Made by a program: the position numbers and the translations under genes. This document shows, in pieces, positions 6,730-12,893 of a DNA stretch of 15,884 nt (its first letter is position 1; every line of letters starts with the position of its first letter). The DNA comes from Butyricicoccus sp. Lineage in GTDB: Bacteria; Bacillota; Clostridia; Oscillospirales; Butyricicoccaceae. The stretch is taken from positions 1-15,884 of the forward strand of contig JAHHRJ010000042.1 in NCBI GenBank assembly GCA_020025885.1, given 5' to 3'. A model generated the notes under the pieces. It was not told where the DNA came from and ran no database searches. It saw nothing but the letters and a program-made list of their open reading frames with translations.

Positions 6730-7272
6730 TTATTTTATATCAAAAGTTTTTGCCAGCATAGAATCGTTGAATGAAATCAATTCTTCAACTTCAAATTCAA
6801 CCGGAGAATCACTTGTCAATACATAAGCCACTTGACAGCCTTCAAGAGAAGCTCCGGGTTTTAATTCCTTTTGTGCGATTTCAGCATTATAAGAATCTGC
6901 GTTTAGAACAAAAGCAATTTCTAACTGAACTCCATCTTGGAATGCTTTGGTAGACAATGCCCAAAGCGGGGCAACAGTATCATCACTATTATTGGTAAAT
7001 GAATAGTTAATAACAATCACTTTATTTTCGTCAATGTCTTTTGTGAATGTACAATCTCCAATTGATACATGGTAATCTCCTAAATCTCCTTCTGATGTTA
7101 TTTTTGGAGTATCAGGTGTAGGTGTTTCTTGAGTGGAAGAATCTGACTGTATTTCTTTTGTGACATTATTGTTTGTATTATTATTGGTGTTAGGGGTTGT
7201 TTGCTCACCGCATGCTGTCAATGATAGAGCCATAAAAGTTGCAGATATAAGCATTAGTATTTTCTTTTTCAT
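6730..7272 (-). CDS. DUF5067-like surface lipoprotein
   Basis: A 180-residue lipoprotein of unknown function. The signal peptide ends in LTAC with Cys21 as the lipid-modified residue. A low-complexity Asn/Thr/Pro-rich linker follows (about 24-55), then one beta-rich domain (YHVSIGDCTFTKDID, VIVINYSFTNNSDDTVAP, LKPGASLEGCQVAYVL). This resembles DUF5067, an immunoglobulin-like family common on Firmicute lipoproteins. ATG 7272 has GGGGAA 7 bases upstream; an upstream in-frame start would break the signal peptide. It has its own promoter and shares a terminator with the ABC operon. AT content is higher than in the flanking genes, which may point to recent acquisition. Confidence 0.8.
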   Translation of the reverse strand: MKKKILMLISATFMALSLTACGEQTTPNTNNNTNNNVTKEIQSDSSTQETPTPDTPKITSEGDLGDYHVSIGDCTFTKDIDENKVIVINYSFTNNSDDTVAPLWALSTKAFQDGVQLEIAFVLNADSYNAEIAQKELKPGASLEGCQVAYVLTSDSPVEFEVEELISFNDSMLAKTFDIK

Positions 7273-7355
7273 TTTTAGTTCCCCTTTGTTTTGTAAAAGA
7301 AATAAGGTATACAAATGATTTTTAAGCGCGTGTTGAAATGTAAACTTACTATTTT

Positions 7356-7384
7356 AGTATAAGTATATAAAAGTGAAATGTCAA
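7356..7384 (-). promoter_or_regulatory. Near-consensus sigma-A promoter of the lipoprotein gene
   Basis: On the minus strand a perfect TTGACA (7379-7384) and TATACT (7356-7361) are 17 bases apart. Transcription would start near 7349, giving a leader of about 75 bases before ATG 7272. No regulatory fold was recognised in the leader. Confidence 0.8.
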
Positions 7385-7423
7385 GTTAATGTGTTCTTTA
7401 GAATAGAAATTATTTTGTATATT

Positions 7424-7588
7424 TAGGGCGTATCTGAAAATAAAAAAATCGACGAATTTTTCGCAGTGAGTGTGTAGATGCAAGGCAAAAAACGCAGAAA
7501 TCCTTGATGGATTCCGCGTATTTTTAACACAGCAGATGCCGCTCATTGTAGAAAAAGACCAGAATTTCGACTTTTCAGATAGCCCCTA
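7424..7588. repeat. MITE-like palindromic repeat, family 1, copy 2
   Basis: A 165-base copy of the element at 783-946, in the same orientation. The left end reads TAGGGCGTATCTGAAAA; the right end, read on the other strand, is TAGGGGCTATCTGAAAAG. The tip differs from copy 1 on both sides together (GTTTGAAAA there, TATCTGAAAA here), so the terminal pairing is preserved. The centre keeps GCAAAAAACGCAGAAATCC and GATTCCGCGTATTTTTAACA. Its right end supplies the TAG stop codon of the peptide deformylase gene on the minus strand. It lies about 40 bases upstream of the lipoprotein promoter. Confidence 0.85.
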
Positions 7589-7996
7589 GATGATGATACC
7601 TTCACAGTGGTCGATTTCATGCTGGATGATTTGTGCCGTCCAGTCGGTAAAGGTTTTGAAGCGTGTCTGGAATTTTTCATTCTGATATTGTACTTTGATT
7701 GACTTCCAGCGCTTGGTTTTTCGTGTGCCTGTCAGAGAGAGACAGCCCTCCTCGGTTTCATAAAGTCCACACTGTTTCACAATTTCTGGATTGAACATTA
7801 CCATATAACTGCCATCATTTTCAAATGCAATGATGCGCTTGTTTACACCAATCATATTGCACGCCATGCCAACACAGCCATCTTTGTGCGCTTTGAGCGT
7901 TTCCAATAAGTCTGCCGCCAAAGAGAGATCTTCTGGTGTAGCAGGTTCCGCTTTTTGCGATAGGAAAGCGATGTCTTTACAAATGTCTCGTATCAT
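7586..7996 (-). CDS. def: Peptide deformylase (short clostridial type)
   Basis: A 136-residue metalloenzyme that removes the formyl group from the N-terminal methionine of new proteins. The metal-binding motifs are intact: EGCLS at 83-87 supplies Cys85, and HEIDH at 126-130 supplies two histidines and the catalytic Glu127. Motif 1 reads GMACNMIG at 43-50, so the usual glutamine of the AAPQ segment is Met48. I believe this is shared by short clostridial homologues, but that should be checked. ATG 7996 has GGAGG 7 bases upstream. The protein ends normally at GIII just after motif 3, and the TAG stop belongs to the end of the MITE at 7588. A longer housekeeping deformylase may exist elsewhere. 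Confidence 0.9.
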   Translation of the reverse strand: MIRDICKDIAFLSQKAEPATPEDLSLAADLLETLKAHKDGCVGMACNMIGVNKRIIAFENDGSYMVMFNPEIVKQCGLYETEEGCLSLTGTRKTKRWKSIKVQYQNEKFQTRFKTFTDWTAQIIQHEIDHCEGIII

Positions 7997-8070
7997 ATGA
8001 TTCCTCCGAAAGTCAGTTGTGAAATAGGTGGTTCATAAAATCAGTTGCTGTTTTGGAAAATGGGGATAAG

Positions 8071-8103
8071 AAAAAAGAACCCTGTTCGTGATCGAACAGG
8101 GTT
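8071..8103 (-). terminator. Rho-independent terminator of tRNA-Pro
   Basis: An 11-base-pair perfect stem (arms AACCCTGTTCG at 8078-8088 and its complement at 8093-8103) has a TGAT loop. Read on the minus strand it is followed by six T (complement of A 8071-8076). It lies 5 bases after the tRNA and separates it from def. Confidence 0.9.
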
Positions 8104-8108
8104 TGAGT

Positions 8109-8184
8109 TGGTCGAGGTGACAGGACTTGAACCTGCGGCATCCTGCTCCCAAAGCAGGCGCGCTACCAGCTGCGCTACACCTCG
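8109..8184 (-). tRNA. tRNA-Pro (anticodon TGG)
   Basis: A 76-base tRNA on the minus strand with all arms: acceptor CGAGGTG/CACCTCG, D arm GCGC...GCGC, anticodon stem CCTGC/GCAGG around the loop TTTGGGA, and T arm GCAGG/CCTGT with TTCAAGT. The 3' ACCA (discriminator plus CCA) is encoded in the DNA. Anticodon UGG reads proline codons CCN. It has its own promoter and terminator. Confidence 0.97.
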
Positions 8185-8207
8185 TCGTTTGCGTGATTTG
8201 CTTATAT

Positions 8208-8236
8208 ATAATAACATGGAATATGTCACTCGTCAA
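8208..8236 (-). promoter_or_regulatory. Promoter of tRNA-Pro
   Basis: On the minus strand TTGACG (8231-8236) and TATTAT (8208-8213) are separated by 17 bases. The start would be near 8201, about 17 bases before the mature tRNA 5' end. Confidence 0.75.
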
Positions 8237-8267
8237 TAGAAAAATTAAAAAAATTAAGAAAAAAGAG

Positions 8268-8296
8268 ATGACAACTCACGAGCGTTTTTATATAAT
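8268..8296 (+). promoter_or_regulatory. Promoter of the DUF1963 gene
   Basis: ATGACA (8268-8273) and a perfect TATAAT (8291-8296) are separated by 17 bases. The start near 8303 leaves a leader of about 24 bases. Confidence 0.75.
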
Positions 8297-8326
8297 AGAC
8301 ATAATAAGAGCGAAAGGGTGATCAAC

Positions 8327-9178
8327 ATGGAACAAAATCTTACACCACCAACTGAACGCATTGAAAAAATAGTTGCAGAGATTCAAAAGCGAACAGCGCA
8401 GGAAGCATATGCGCTCACAATCCATCCGGAGCGCACACCGACCATTTTTGATAGCAAGTTTGGCGGCTTGCCTTACTGGGATTTGAGCAAGCCGTATCCG
8501 ACAGACCCTGAAGGCGAAAAAATGATTCTGCTGGCGCAGATCAATTTAAAAGAGGCAGGGGTAGAAGCACCATTGCCAGAAACCGGAATACTGCAATTTT
8601 TTACTGCGAACAATGATGTTTTTGGACTTGATTTTGACGAGCCTGATCAACAGAATACATTCCGTGTGGTATATCACGAAACCATAGATGATACGGTAAC
8701 GCCAGAACAGATTCATGCCTTGGGCGCTCCAAAAGGCGTGAGCGATGGGGGAAACCTAGACACACCTGTTGAAAAAGAAGTTATGGTTGTAGTGGAAATG
8801 AAAACCGTATATATAGGTACAAAGTGCTATTATTTTGATAATGTGGTGCGTGCAGTGGTACAGCAAATCTGTGGACAGGGTATAGAGGATTGGGATGATT
8901 TTCTGACAGAAGAGGAGAGAGACTATCTCTATGAAGTGTTTGAAGAGTATGGACATTGGATGCTCGGCTATCCAACATTTATACAGAATGATCCAAGAGA
9001 ATTTGAGGACTATGCAAAATATGATACCTTGCTCTTTCAAATGGATTCAGATATGGGAGACAATCGACAGGACTATGTACTTTGGGGCGACTGCGGCGTA
9101 GGCAATTTCTTTATTGGTCGCGAGGATTTGGAAAAGCGCGATTTTAGCAGGGTTCTTTATAACTGGGATTGCTGCTGA
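8327..9178 (+). CDS. DUF1963 (YwqG-like) protein
   Basis: A 283-residue soluble protein of the YwqG/DUF1963 family, whose biochemical role is not established. Family landmarks in order: SKFGGLPYW (about 43-51), LLAQINL (about 68-74), LPETGILQFF, GYPTFIQNDPRE, LLFQMDSD and a terminal WGDCGVGNFFI. There is no signal peptide or membrane segment. ATG 8327 is preferred, with AAAGGGTGAT as the ribosome binding site; the in-frame GTG at 8318 lies inside that site. It is transcribed divergently from tRNA-Pro. No clear terminator follows, so some read-through into glyS is possible. Confidence 0.85.
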   Translation: MEQNLTPPTERIEKIVAEIQKRTAQEAYALTIHPERTPTIFDSKFGGLPYWDLSKPYPTDPEGEKMILLAQINLKEAGVEAPLPETGILQFFTANNDVFGLDFDEPDQQNTFRVVYHETIDDTVTPEQIHALGAPKGVSDGGNLDTPVEKEVMVVVEMKTVYIGTKCYYFDNVVRAVVQQICGQGIEDWDDFLTEEERDYLYEVFEEYGHWMLGYPTFIQNDPREFEDYAKYDTLLFQMDSDMGDNRQDYVLWGDCGVGNFFIGREDLEKRDFSRVLYNWDCC

Positions 9179-9220
9179 TTGCAAAGCGCGAAATCTTTTG
9201 CCAAAAAAGTGGGTTTGCTC

Positions 9221-9248
9221 TTGACTTTGCCCGACAAGCTGTTAAACT
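9221..9248 (+). promoter_or_regulatory. Possible glyS promoter
   Basis: TTGACT (9221-9226) and TAAACT (9243-9248) are 16 bases apart; the -10 is weak. The leader carries the perfect palindrome GCGTATACGC (9268-9277), which overlaps a tandem TATACGCC repeat. It has no T-box features. Confidence 0.4.
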
Positions 9249-9305
9249 GACTGTATATGATTTGTGTGCGTATACGCCATATACGCCGAAAGGAGAAAAT
9301 AAAAA

Positions 9306-10697
9306 ATGAAGAACAGCGAAAAAACCATGGAAAAAATCGTAGCCCTGTGTAAAGGACGCGGTTTTGTTTATGCCGGATCGGAAATTTACGGCGGTCTGGC
9401 AAATACATGGGATTACGGCCCGCTTGGCGTTGAGTTTAAGAACAATGTCAAGGCAGCATGGCGCAAGAAGTTTGTGCAGGAATCTCCTTATAATGTTGGG
9501 CTCGATTCCGCAATCCTGATGAATCCGACCACTTGGGTGGCATCCGGTCACGTAGGTGGTTTCTCAGATCCGCTTATGGACTGCAAAGACTGCAAAACAC
9601 GTCATCGTGCCGATCAGCTGATCGAAGATACAACGGGTGAAAATCCGGGGGGCTGGTCCAATCAGCAGATGCAGGAGTATATTGCAGAGCACCAGATCGC
9701 TTGCCCGAACTGTGGTGGTCACAACTTCACCGATATCCGTCAGTTTAACTTGATGTTTAAGACCTTCCAGGGTGTTACGGAGAATGCAAAGAATGAGATT
9801 TTCCTGCGCCCAGAGACTGCACAGGGCATCTTTGTAAACTTCCAGAACATCCAGCGCACCACCCGCAAGAAGCTGCCGTTTGGTGTTGCACAGGTTGGTA
9901 AGTCTTTCCGCAATGAGATCACACCAGGCAACTTCACTTTCCGTACCCGTGAATTTGAGCAGATGGAGCTGGAGTTCTTCTGCAAGCCGGGCACAGATCT
10001 CGAGTGGTTCAAGTATTGGAAGGACTATTGCCATAACTGGCTGTTGTCCCTTGGTATGAAGGACGAGAACCTGCGCCTGCGTGACCACGATCAGGAAGAG
10101 TTGTCTCACTATTCCAATGCAACCACTGACATTGAGTTCATGTTCCCGTTTGGCTGGGGTGAGCTGTGGGGTATTGCAGACCGCACAGACTTTGACCTCA
10201 AGCAGCATCAGAACACCTCTGGCGTTTCTATGGAATACTTCGATCAGGAAGACAACGAGAAGTACATTCCGTATGTGATCGAACCTTCCCTCGGCGCAGA
10301 CCGCGTTGCACTGGCGTTCCTGTGTGAAGCATACGACGAAGAGGTCGTAGGTCAGGATAAGAATGGCAAGGACGATGTACGTACCGTACTGCGTCTGCAT
10401 CCGGCACTGGCACCATTTAAGGCTGCTGTACTGCCGCTTTCCAAGAAGCTCACCGAGCAGGCAATGCCAATCTGGGAGAAGCTGTCCAAGAAGTTTAACG
10501 TAGACTTCGATGACGCGGGTTCCATTGGTAAGCGTTACCGCCGTGAGGACGAGATTGGTACACCTTTCTGCATTACTGTTGACTTTGAGACCGAGCAAGA
10601 TGGATGCGTTACCGTTCGTGACCGCGATACAATGGAGCAGGAGCGCATCAAGATCGATGACCTGACCCATTATCTTGCAAAGAAGATCGCATTCTAA
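9306..10697 (+). CDS. glyS: Glycine--tRNA ligase, dimeric (alpha2) class II type
   Basis: A 463-residue enzyme that charges tRNA-Gly; the gene is also named glyQS. The single-chain dimeric form is clear from YAGSEIYGGLANTWDYGPLG near the start. A CxxC pair at 93-96 and 133-136 is a likely zinc site. Class II motif 2 is in FRNEITPGNFTFRTREFEQM, and motif 3 in PSLGADRVALAFL. An anticodon-binding domain forms the last 100 or so residues (LPLSKKLTEQAMPIWEKL, DDAGSIGKRYRREDEIGTPF). AAGGAG sits about 10 bases before ATG 9306. Codon choice is more uniform (CGC/CGT, AAG, CTG) than in neighbouring genes, as expected for a highly expressed gene. A terminator follows. Confidence 0.97.
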   Translation: MKNSEKTMEKIVALCKGRGFVYAGSEIYGGLANTWDYGPLGVEFKNNVKAAWRKKFVQESPYNVGLDSAILMNPTTWVASGHVGGFSDPLMDCKDCKTRHRADQLIEDTTGENPGGWSNQQMQEYIAEHQIACPNCGGHNFTDIRQFNLMFKTFQGVTENAKNEIFLRPETAQGIFVNFQNIQRTTRKKLPFGVAQVGKSFRNEITPGNFTFRTREFEQMELEFFCKPGTDLEWFKYWKDYCHNWLLSLGMKDENLRLRDHDQEELSHYSNATTDIEFMFPFGWGELWGIADRTDFDLKQHQNTSGVSMEYFDQEDNEKYIPYVIEPSLGADRVALAFLCEAYDEEVVGQDKNGKDDVRTVLRLHPALAPFKAAVLPLSKKLTEQAMPIWEKLSKKFNVDFDDAGSIGKRYRREDEIGTPFCITVDFETEQDGCVTVRDRDTMEQERIKIDDLTHYLAKKIAF

Positions 10698-10709
10698 CAT
10701 TATGTTCTT

Positions 10710-10752
10710 AAAAACTATCACATAGCTATCTGGGCTGTGTGATAGTTTTTTT
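10710..10752 (+). terminator. Rho-independent terminator of glyS
   Basis: The stem ACTATCACA/TGTGATAGT (10714-10722 and 10738-10746), with a further short AGC/GCT pairing inside the loop, is followed by seven T (10746-10752). Confidence 0.9.
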
Positions 10753-10879
10753 ATATGCGGATGAAACAATAAGAAACAAAGATGGGGGATTTATAATACC
10801 TATTGTCCGTCAAAGAAAGACACAGTCTCTGGAATTTGCAGCGATTTGATAGAAAATGTAAAACGAATGTAGAAATTGC

Positions 10880-10909
10880 TGGACATATATTATATAAAAA
10901 TGTTATACT
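10880..10909 (+). promoter_or_regulatory. Probable promoter of the chemoreceptor gene
   Basis: TGGACA (10880-10885) and an extended -10 TGTTATACT (TATACT at 10904-10909) are separated by 18 bases. The start near 10916 leaves a leader of about 40 bases. It is a sigma-A type site; no flagellar sigma-D motif was seen. Confidence 0.5.
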
Positions 10910-10955
10910 TGAATGAAAACATACAGGGATAATAAGCTGTAAAGGGGAATTTGTA

Positions 10956-12605
10956 ATGAAGAAAAGTATCAAACTTGCAGTGTGGATGCGAATTGCAGCA
11001 GCAACCTGTTCTTCACTGGCTTTCTGTGCGATCGTAAACATTGGCATTACTGGAATCCGTAATGCGGAAGCGGACAGAACCGCGGTGGAAGCAATTTTGG
11101 AACGGGCACAAGATGCAGAAGTTGCACATTATAAGTGGTCAAGTTTGCTCAGTAGTACGCTCTATGAAGGGGGTACATTCACAGGCAACACAGATGCCAC
11201 ATCCTGTACTTTGGGTCAGTGGATCTATGGCGATGCAGGAAGCGATGATCCACAGCTTTTGTCACTGCGCAGCGAACTGGAGACGCTCCATAAGGAAGTA
11301 CATGAATCTGCAAAGCAGGCACTTGCACTCTTGCAAAGCAATCCAGATGAGGCGCAGGCATATTATCACAATGTGATCCGCAACAATGTTGATACATTGG
11401 TTGGAAAGCTGGATATGGTAATTAAACGTGCAGAAGCACTCAATAAGGAGAGCATCGAACACAGTAACAAAGCCATTTTTAGTATGCAAATCATGGTGAT
11501 TTTGTGTTTCTTGGTGTCGCTGTTCTGTCTGATCAGTTTGGTACAGTATGTTTTGCGCAATATTGTGCGCCCAATTTTGACAATTACAGAGGAAAGTGCA
11601 CCACTAAGCGAAGGATATCTGCATATGGAATTTAGCTACCATGCAGAAAATGAGCTTGGACAGCTCGTTCATACATTGGGTAGTGCGCTTGAGAAGATCG
11701 AGCACTATGTATCCGATATCAACCGCGTAATGGAAAGTATGGCAGCTAGAAACTTTGATGTGGATGTATCTGTTCCATTCATCGGTGATTTCCAGTCGAT
11801 CCAAGCATCCATTAGGAAAATGACAGGTTCGATGTCTCAAACAGTTTTCCACATCAATGAGGCAACAACACAGGTTACAACAGGTGCAGAGCAGATCTCT
11901 TCCAGCTCTCAGGCACTCGCACAGGGCGCAACCGAGCAGGCAAGTGCAGTAGAAGAACTGATGGCTTCTCTCGAAGAACTGTCCCAGAATTCGAAGAGAA
12001 ATGCAGTAGCAGCACAGTCTGTACAGGAGAATGCACGTCAGACAGATGCGCAGATCTCTACAAGCAATGAGCAGATGACCCAGATGATCGATGCAATGAA
12101 GGACATTGATCAGTCTTCTCAGGAGATTCAAAAGATCATTGGCACCATCGAAAGCATTGCATTCCAGACTAATATTCTGGCACTCAATGCAGCAGTTGAG
12201 GCGGCACGTGCAGGTACTGCGGGCAAGGGCTTTGCAGTTGTTGCAGACGAAGTACGCAGCCTTGCAGGACAGTCCGATCAGGCGGCAAAGGCAACTAAGG
12301 TTCTGATCGAAAACTCTATGGAAGCTGTAAAGCGTGGTAGCGATATCATGGGCGATGTTTCTCAGACAATGAAGAAAACACTCACCCTTGCAGCACAGTC
12401 CGCTGGCGAGATCGATGGCATTGCACGTGTGGTGCGTGAGGAAGCCGATGCGATCGCGCAGGTTACACAGGGCATTGAGCAGATTTCTGCGGTTGTACAG
12501 ACCAACTCTGCAACCAGTGAGGAAGCTGCCGCAGTCAGTGAGGAGCTGTTTTCCCAGACTCAGGTTCTGCGTGATCAGACTAAGGCATTCCGCATTAAGA
12601 AATAA
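10956..12605 (+). CDS. Methyl-accepting chemotaxis protein with N-terminal CZB-like zinc domain
   Basis: A 549-residue chemoreceptor. TM1 is at about 12-34, an extracellular sensor at about 35-175, TM2 at about 177-199, HAMP at about 200-255, then a long methyl-accepting coiled coil. The highly conserved CheA/CheW-binding hairpin tip is at about 403-437 (FQTNILALNAAVEAARAG, then GKGFAVVADEVRSLA). The sensor fits the chemoreceptor zinc-binding (CZB) pattern: HxxW at 58-61, CxLGxW at 84-89 and HxxxH at 112-116, with 22-residue gaps that fall within the published motif spacing. That gives a 3-His/1-Cys metal site. CZB domains are mostly described as cytoplasmic, so the predicted outside location is notable. 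ATG 10956 follows AAAGGGGAA by 7 bases. No che or flagellar genes adjoin. Confidence 0.93.
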   Translation: MKKSIKLAVWMRIAAATCSSLAFCAIVNIGITGIRNAEADRTAVEAILERAQDAEVAHYKWSSLLSSTLYEGGTFTGNTDATSCTLGQWIYGDAGSDDPQLLSLRSELETLHKEVHESAKQALALLQSNPDEAQAYYHNVIRNNVDTLVGKLDMVIKRAEALNKESIEHSNKAIFSMQIMVILCFLVSLFCLISLVQYVLRNIVRPILTITEESAPLSEGYLHMEFSYHAENELGQLVHTLGSALEKIEHYVSDINRVMESMAARNFDVDVSVPFIGDFQSIQASIRKMTGSMSQTVFHINEATTQVTTGAEQISSSSQALAQGATEQASAVEELMASLEELSQNSKRNAVAAQSVQENARQTDAQISTSNEQMTQMIDAMKDIDQSSQEIQKIIGTIESIAFQTNILALNAAVEAARAGTAGKGFAVVADEVRSLAGQSDQAAKATKVLIENSMEAVKRGSDIMGDVSQTMKKTLTLAAQSAGEIDGIARVVREEADAIAQVTQGIEQISAVVQTNSATSEEAAAVSEELFSQTQVLRDQTKAFRIKK

Positions 12606-12613
12606 AAGAAACC

Positions 12614-12644
12614 AAAAAACGGTGTTCGATGCAGAACACCGTTT
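12614..12644 (-). terminator. Terminator hairpin 1 of a duplicated pair
   Basis: An 11-base-pair stem (AAACGGTGTTC and its complement) has a GATGCA loop. Read on the minus strand it ends in a run of six T (complement of A 12614-12619), so it can terminate the minus-strand gene 12894-15461. On the plus strand it is followed by GAGAC and would be weak. It differs from hairpin 2 at 12858-12889 by one loop base. Confidence 0.7.
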
Positions 12645-12857
12645 GAGACTGTCGAAGAACTTCGACAGTCTTTCCAGGGAAACCCAGTCCCCCTAGATAC
12701 AGAGCCAGTTCCGATAGAAACTGGCTCTGATACCCCCGGTTTCGCGCACGTTTGCGCGGGTCGCGGGCAAAATCCAAGGCACATGTCCTTGGATTTTGAA
12801 AATTTTAAGTCGCTTCGCTCCGAGGCAAAACAGTCAAAAGACTTTTTCGACAAGCTG
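12645..12857 (+). ncRNA. Structured 3'-UTR repeat module, copy B
   Basis: About 213 bases, oriented relative to the chemoreceptor gene as copy A is to its own upstream gene. In order: hairpin GACTGTCGAAG/CTTCGACAGTC (12647-12670), hairpin CAGAGCCAGTT/AACTGGCTCTG, a small CGCGCA/TGCGCG stem, a perfect AAAATCCAAGG/CCTTGGATTTT stem, then CTTTTTCGACAAGCTGAAA running into the terminator. The first hairpin differs from copy A at two positions, and both are compensated on the partner strand. Substitutions fall least often in first codon positions and most often in second positions of the only long open frame, so coding is unlikely. Function is unknown. Confidence 0.65.
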
Positions 12858-12889
12858 AAACGGTGTTCGATACAGAACACCGTTTTTTT
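12858..12889 (+). terminator. Terminator hairpin 2 of a duplicated pair
   Basis: The stem AAACGGTGTTC and its complement has a GATACA loop and is followed by seven T (12883-12889). It is a strong terminator for plus-strand transcripts from the chemoreceptor gene after they have crossed the structured repeat. It lies 4 bases before the end of the convergent minus-strand gene. Confidence 0.85.
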
Positions 12890-12893
12890 ATGA

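Noticed and set aside
9179..9305. Possible T-box or glycine riboswitch upstream of glyS.
   Set aside because: The leader is too short, and no T-box sequence (TGGTACCGCG-like), antiterminator/terminator pair or tandem glycine aptamer was seen. Only a short GCGTATACGC palindrome is present.
9564..10769. A 401-codon minus-strand open frame opposite glyS.
   Set aside because: It is a mirror of the strongly biased codon use of glyS, with no recognisable domain and no ribosome binding site.
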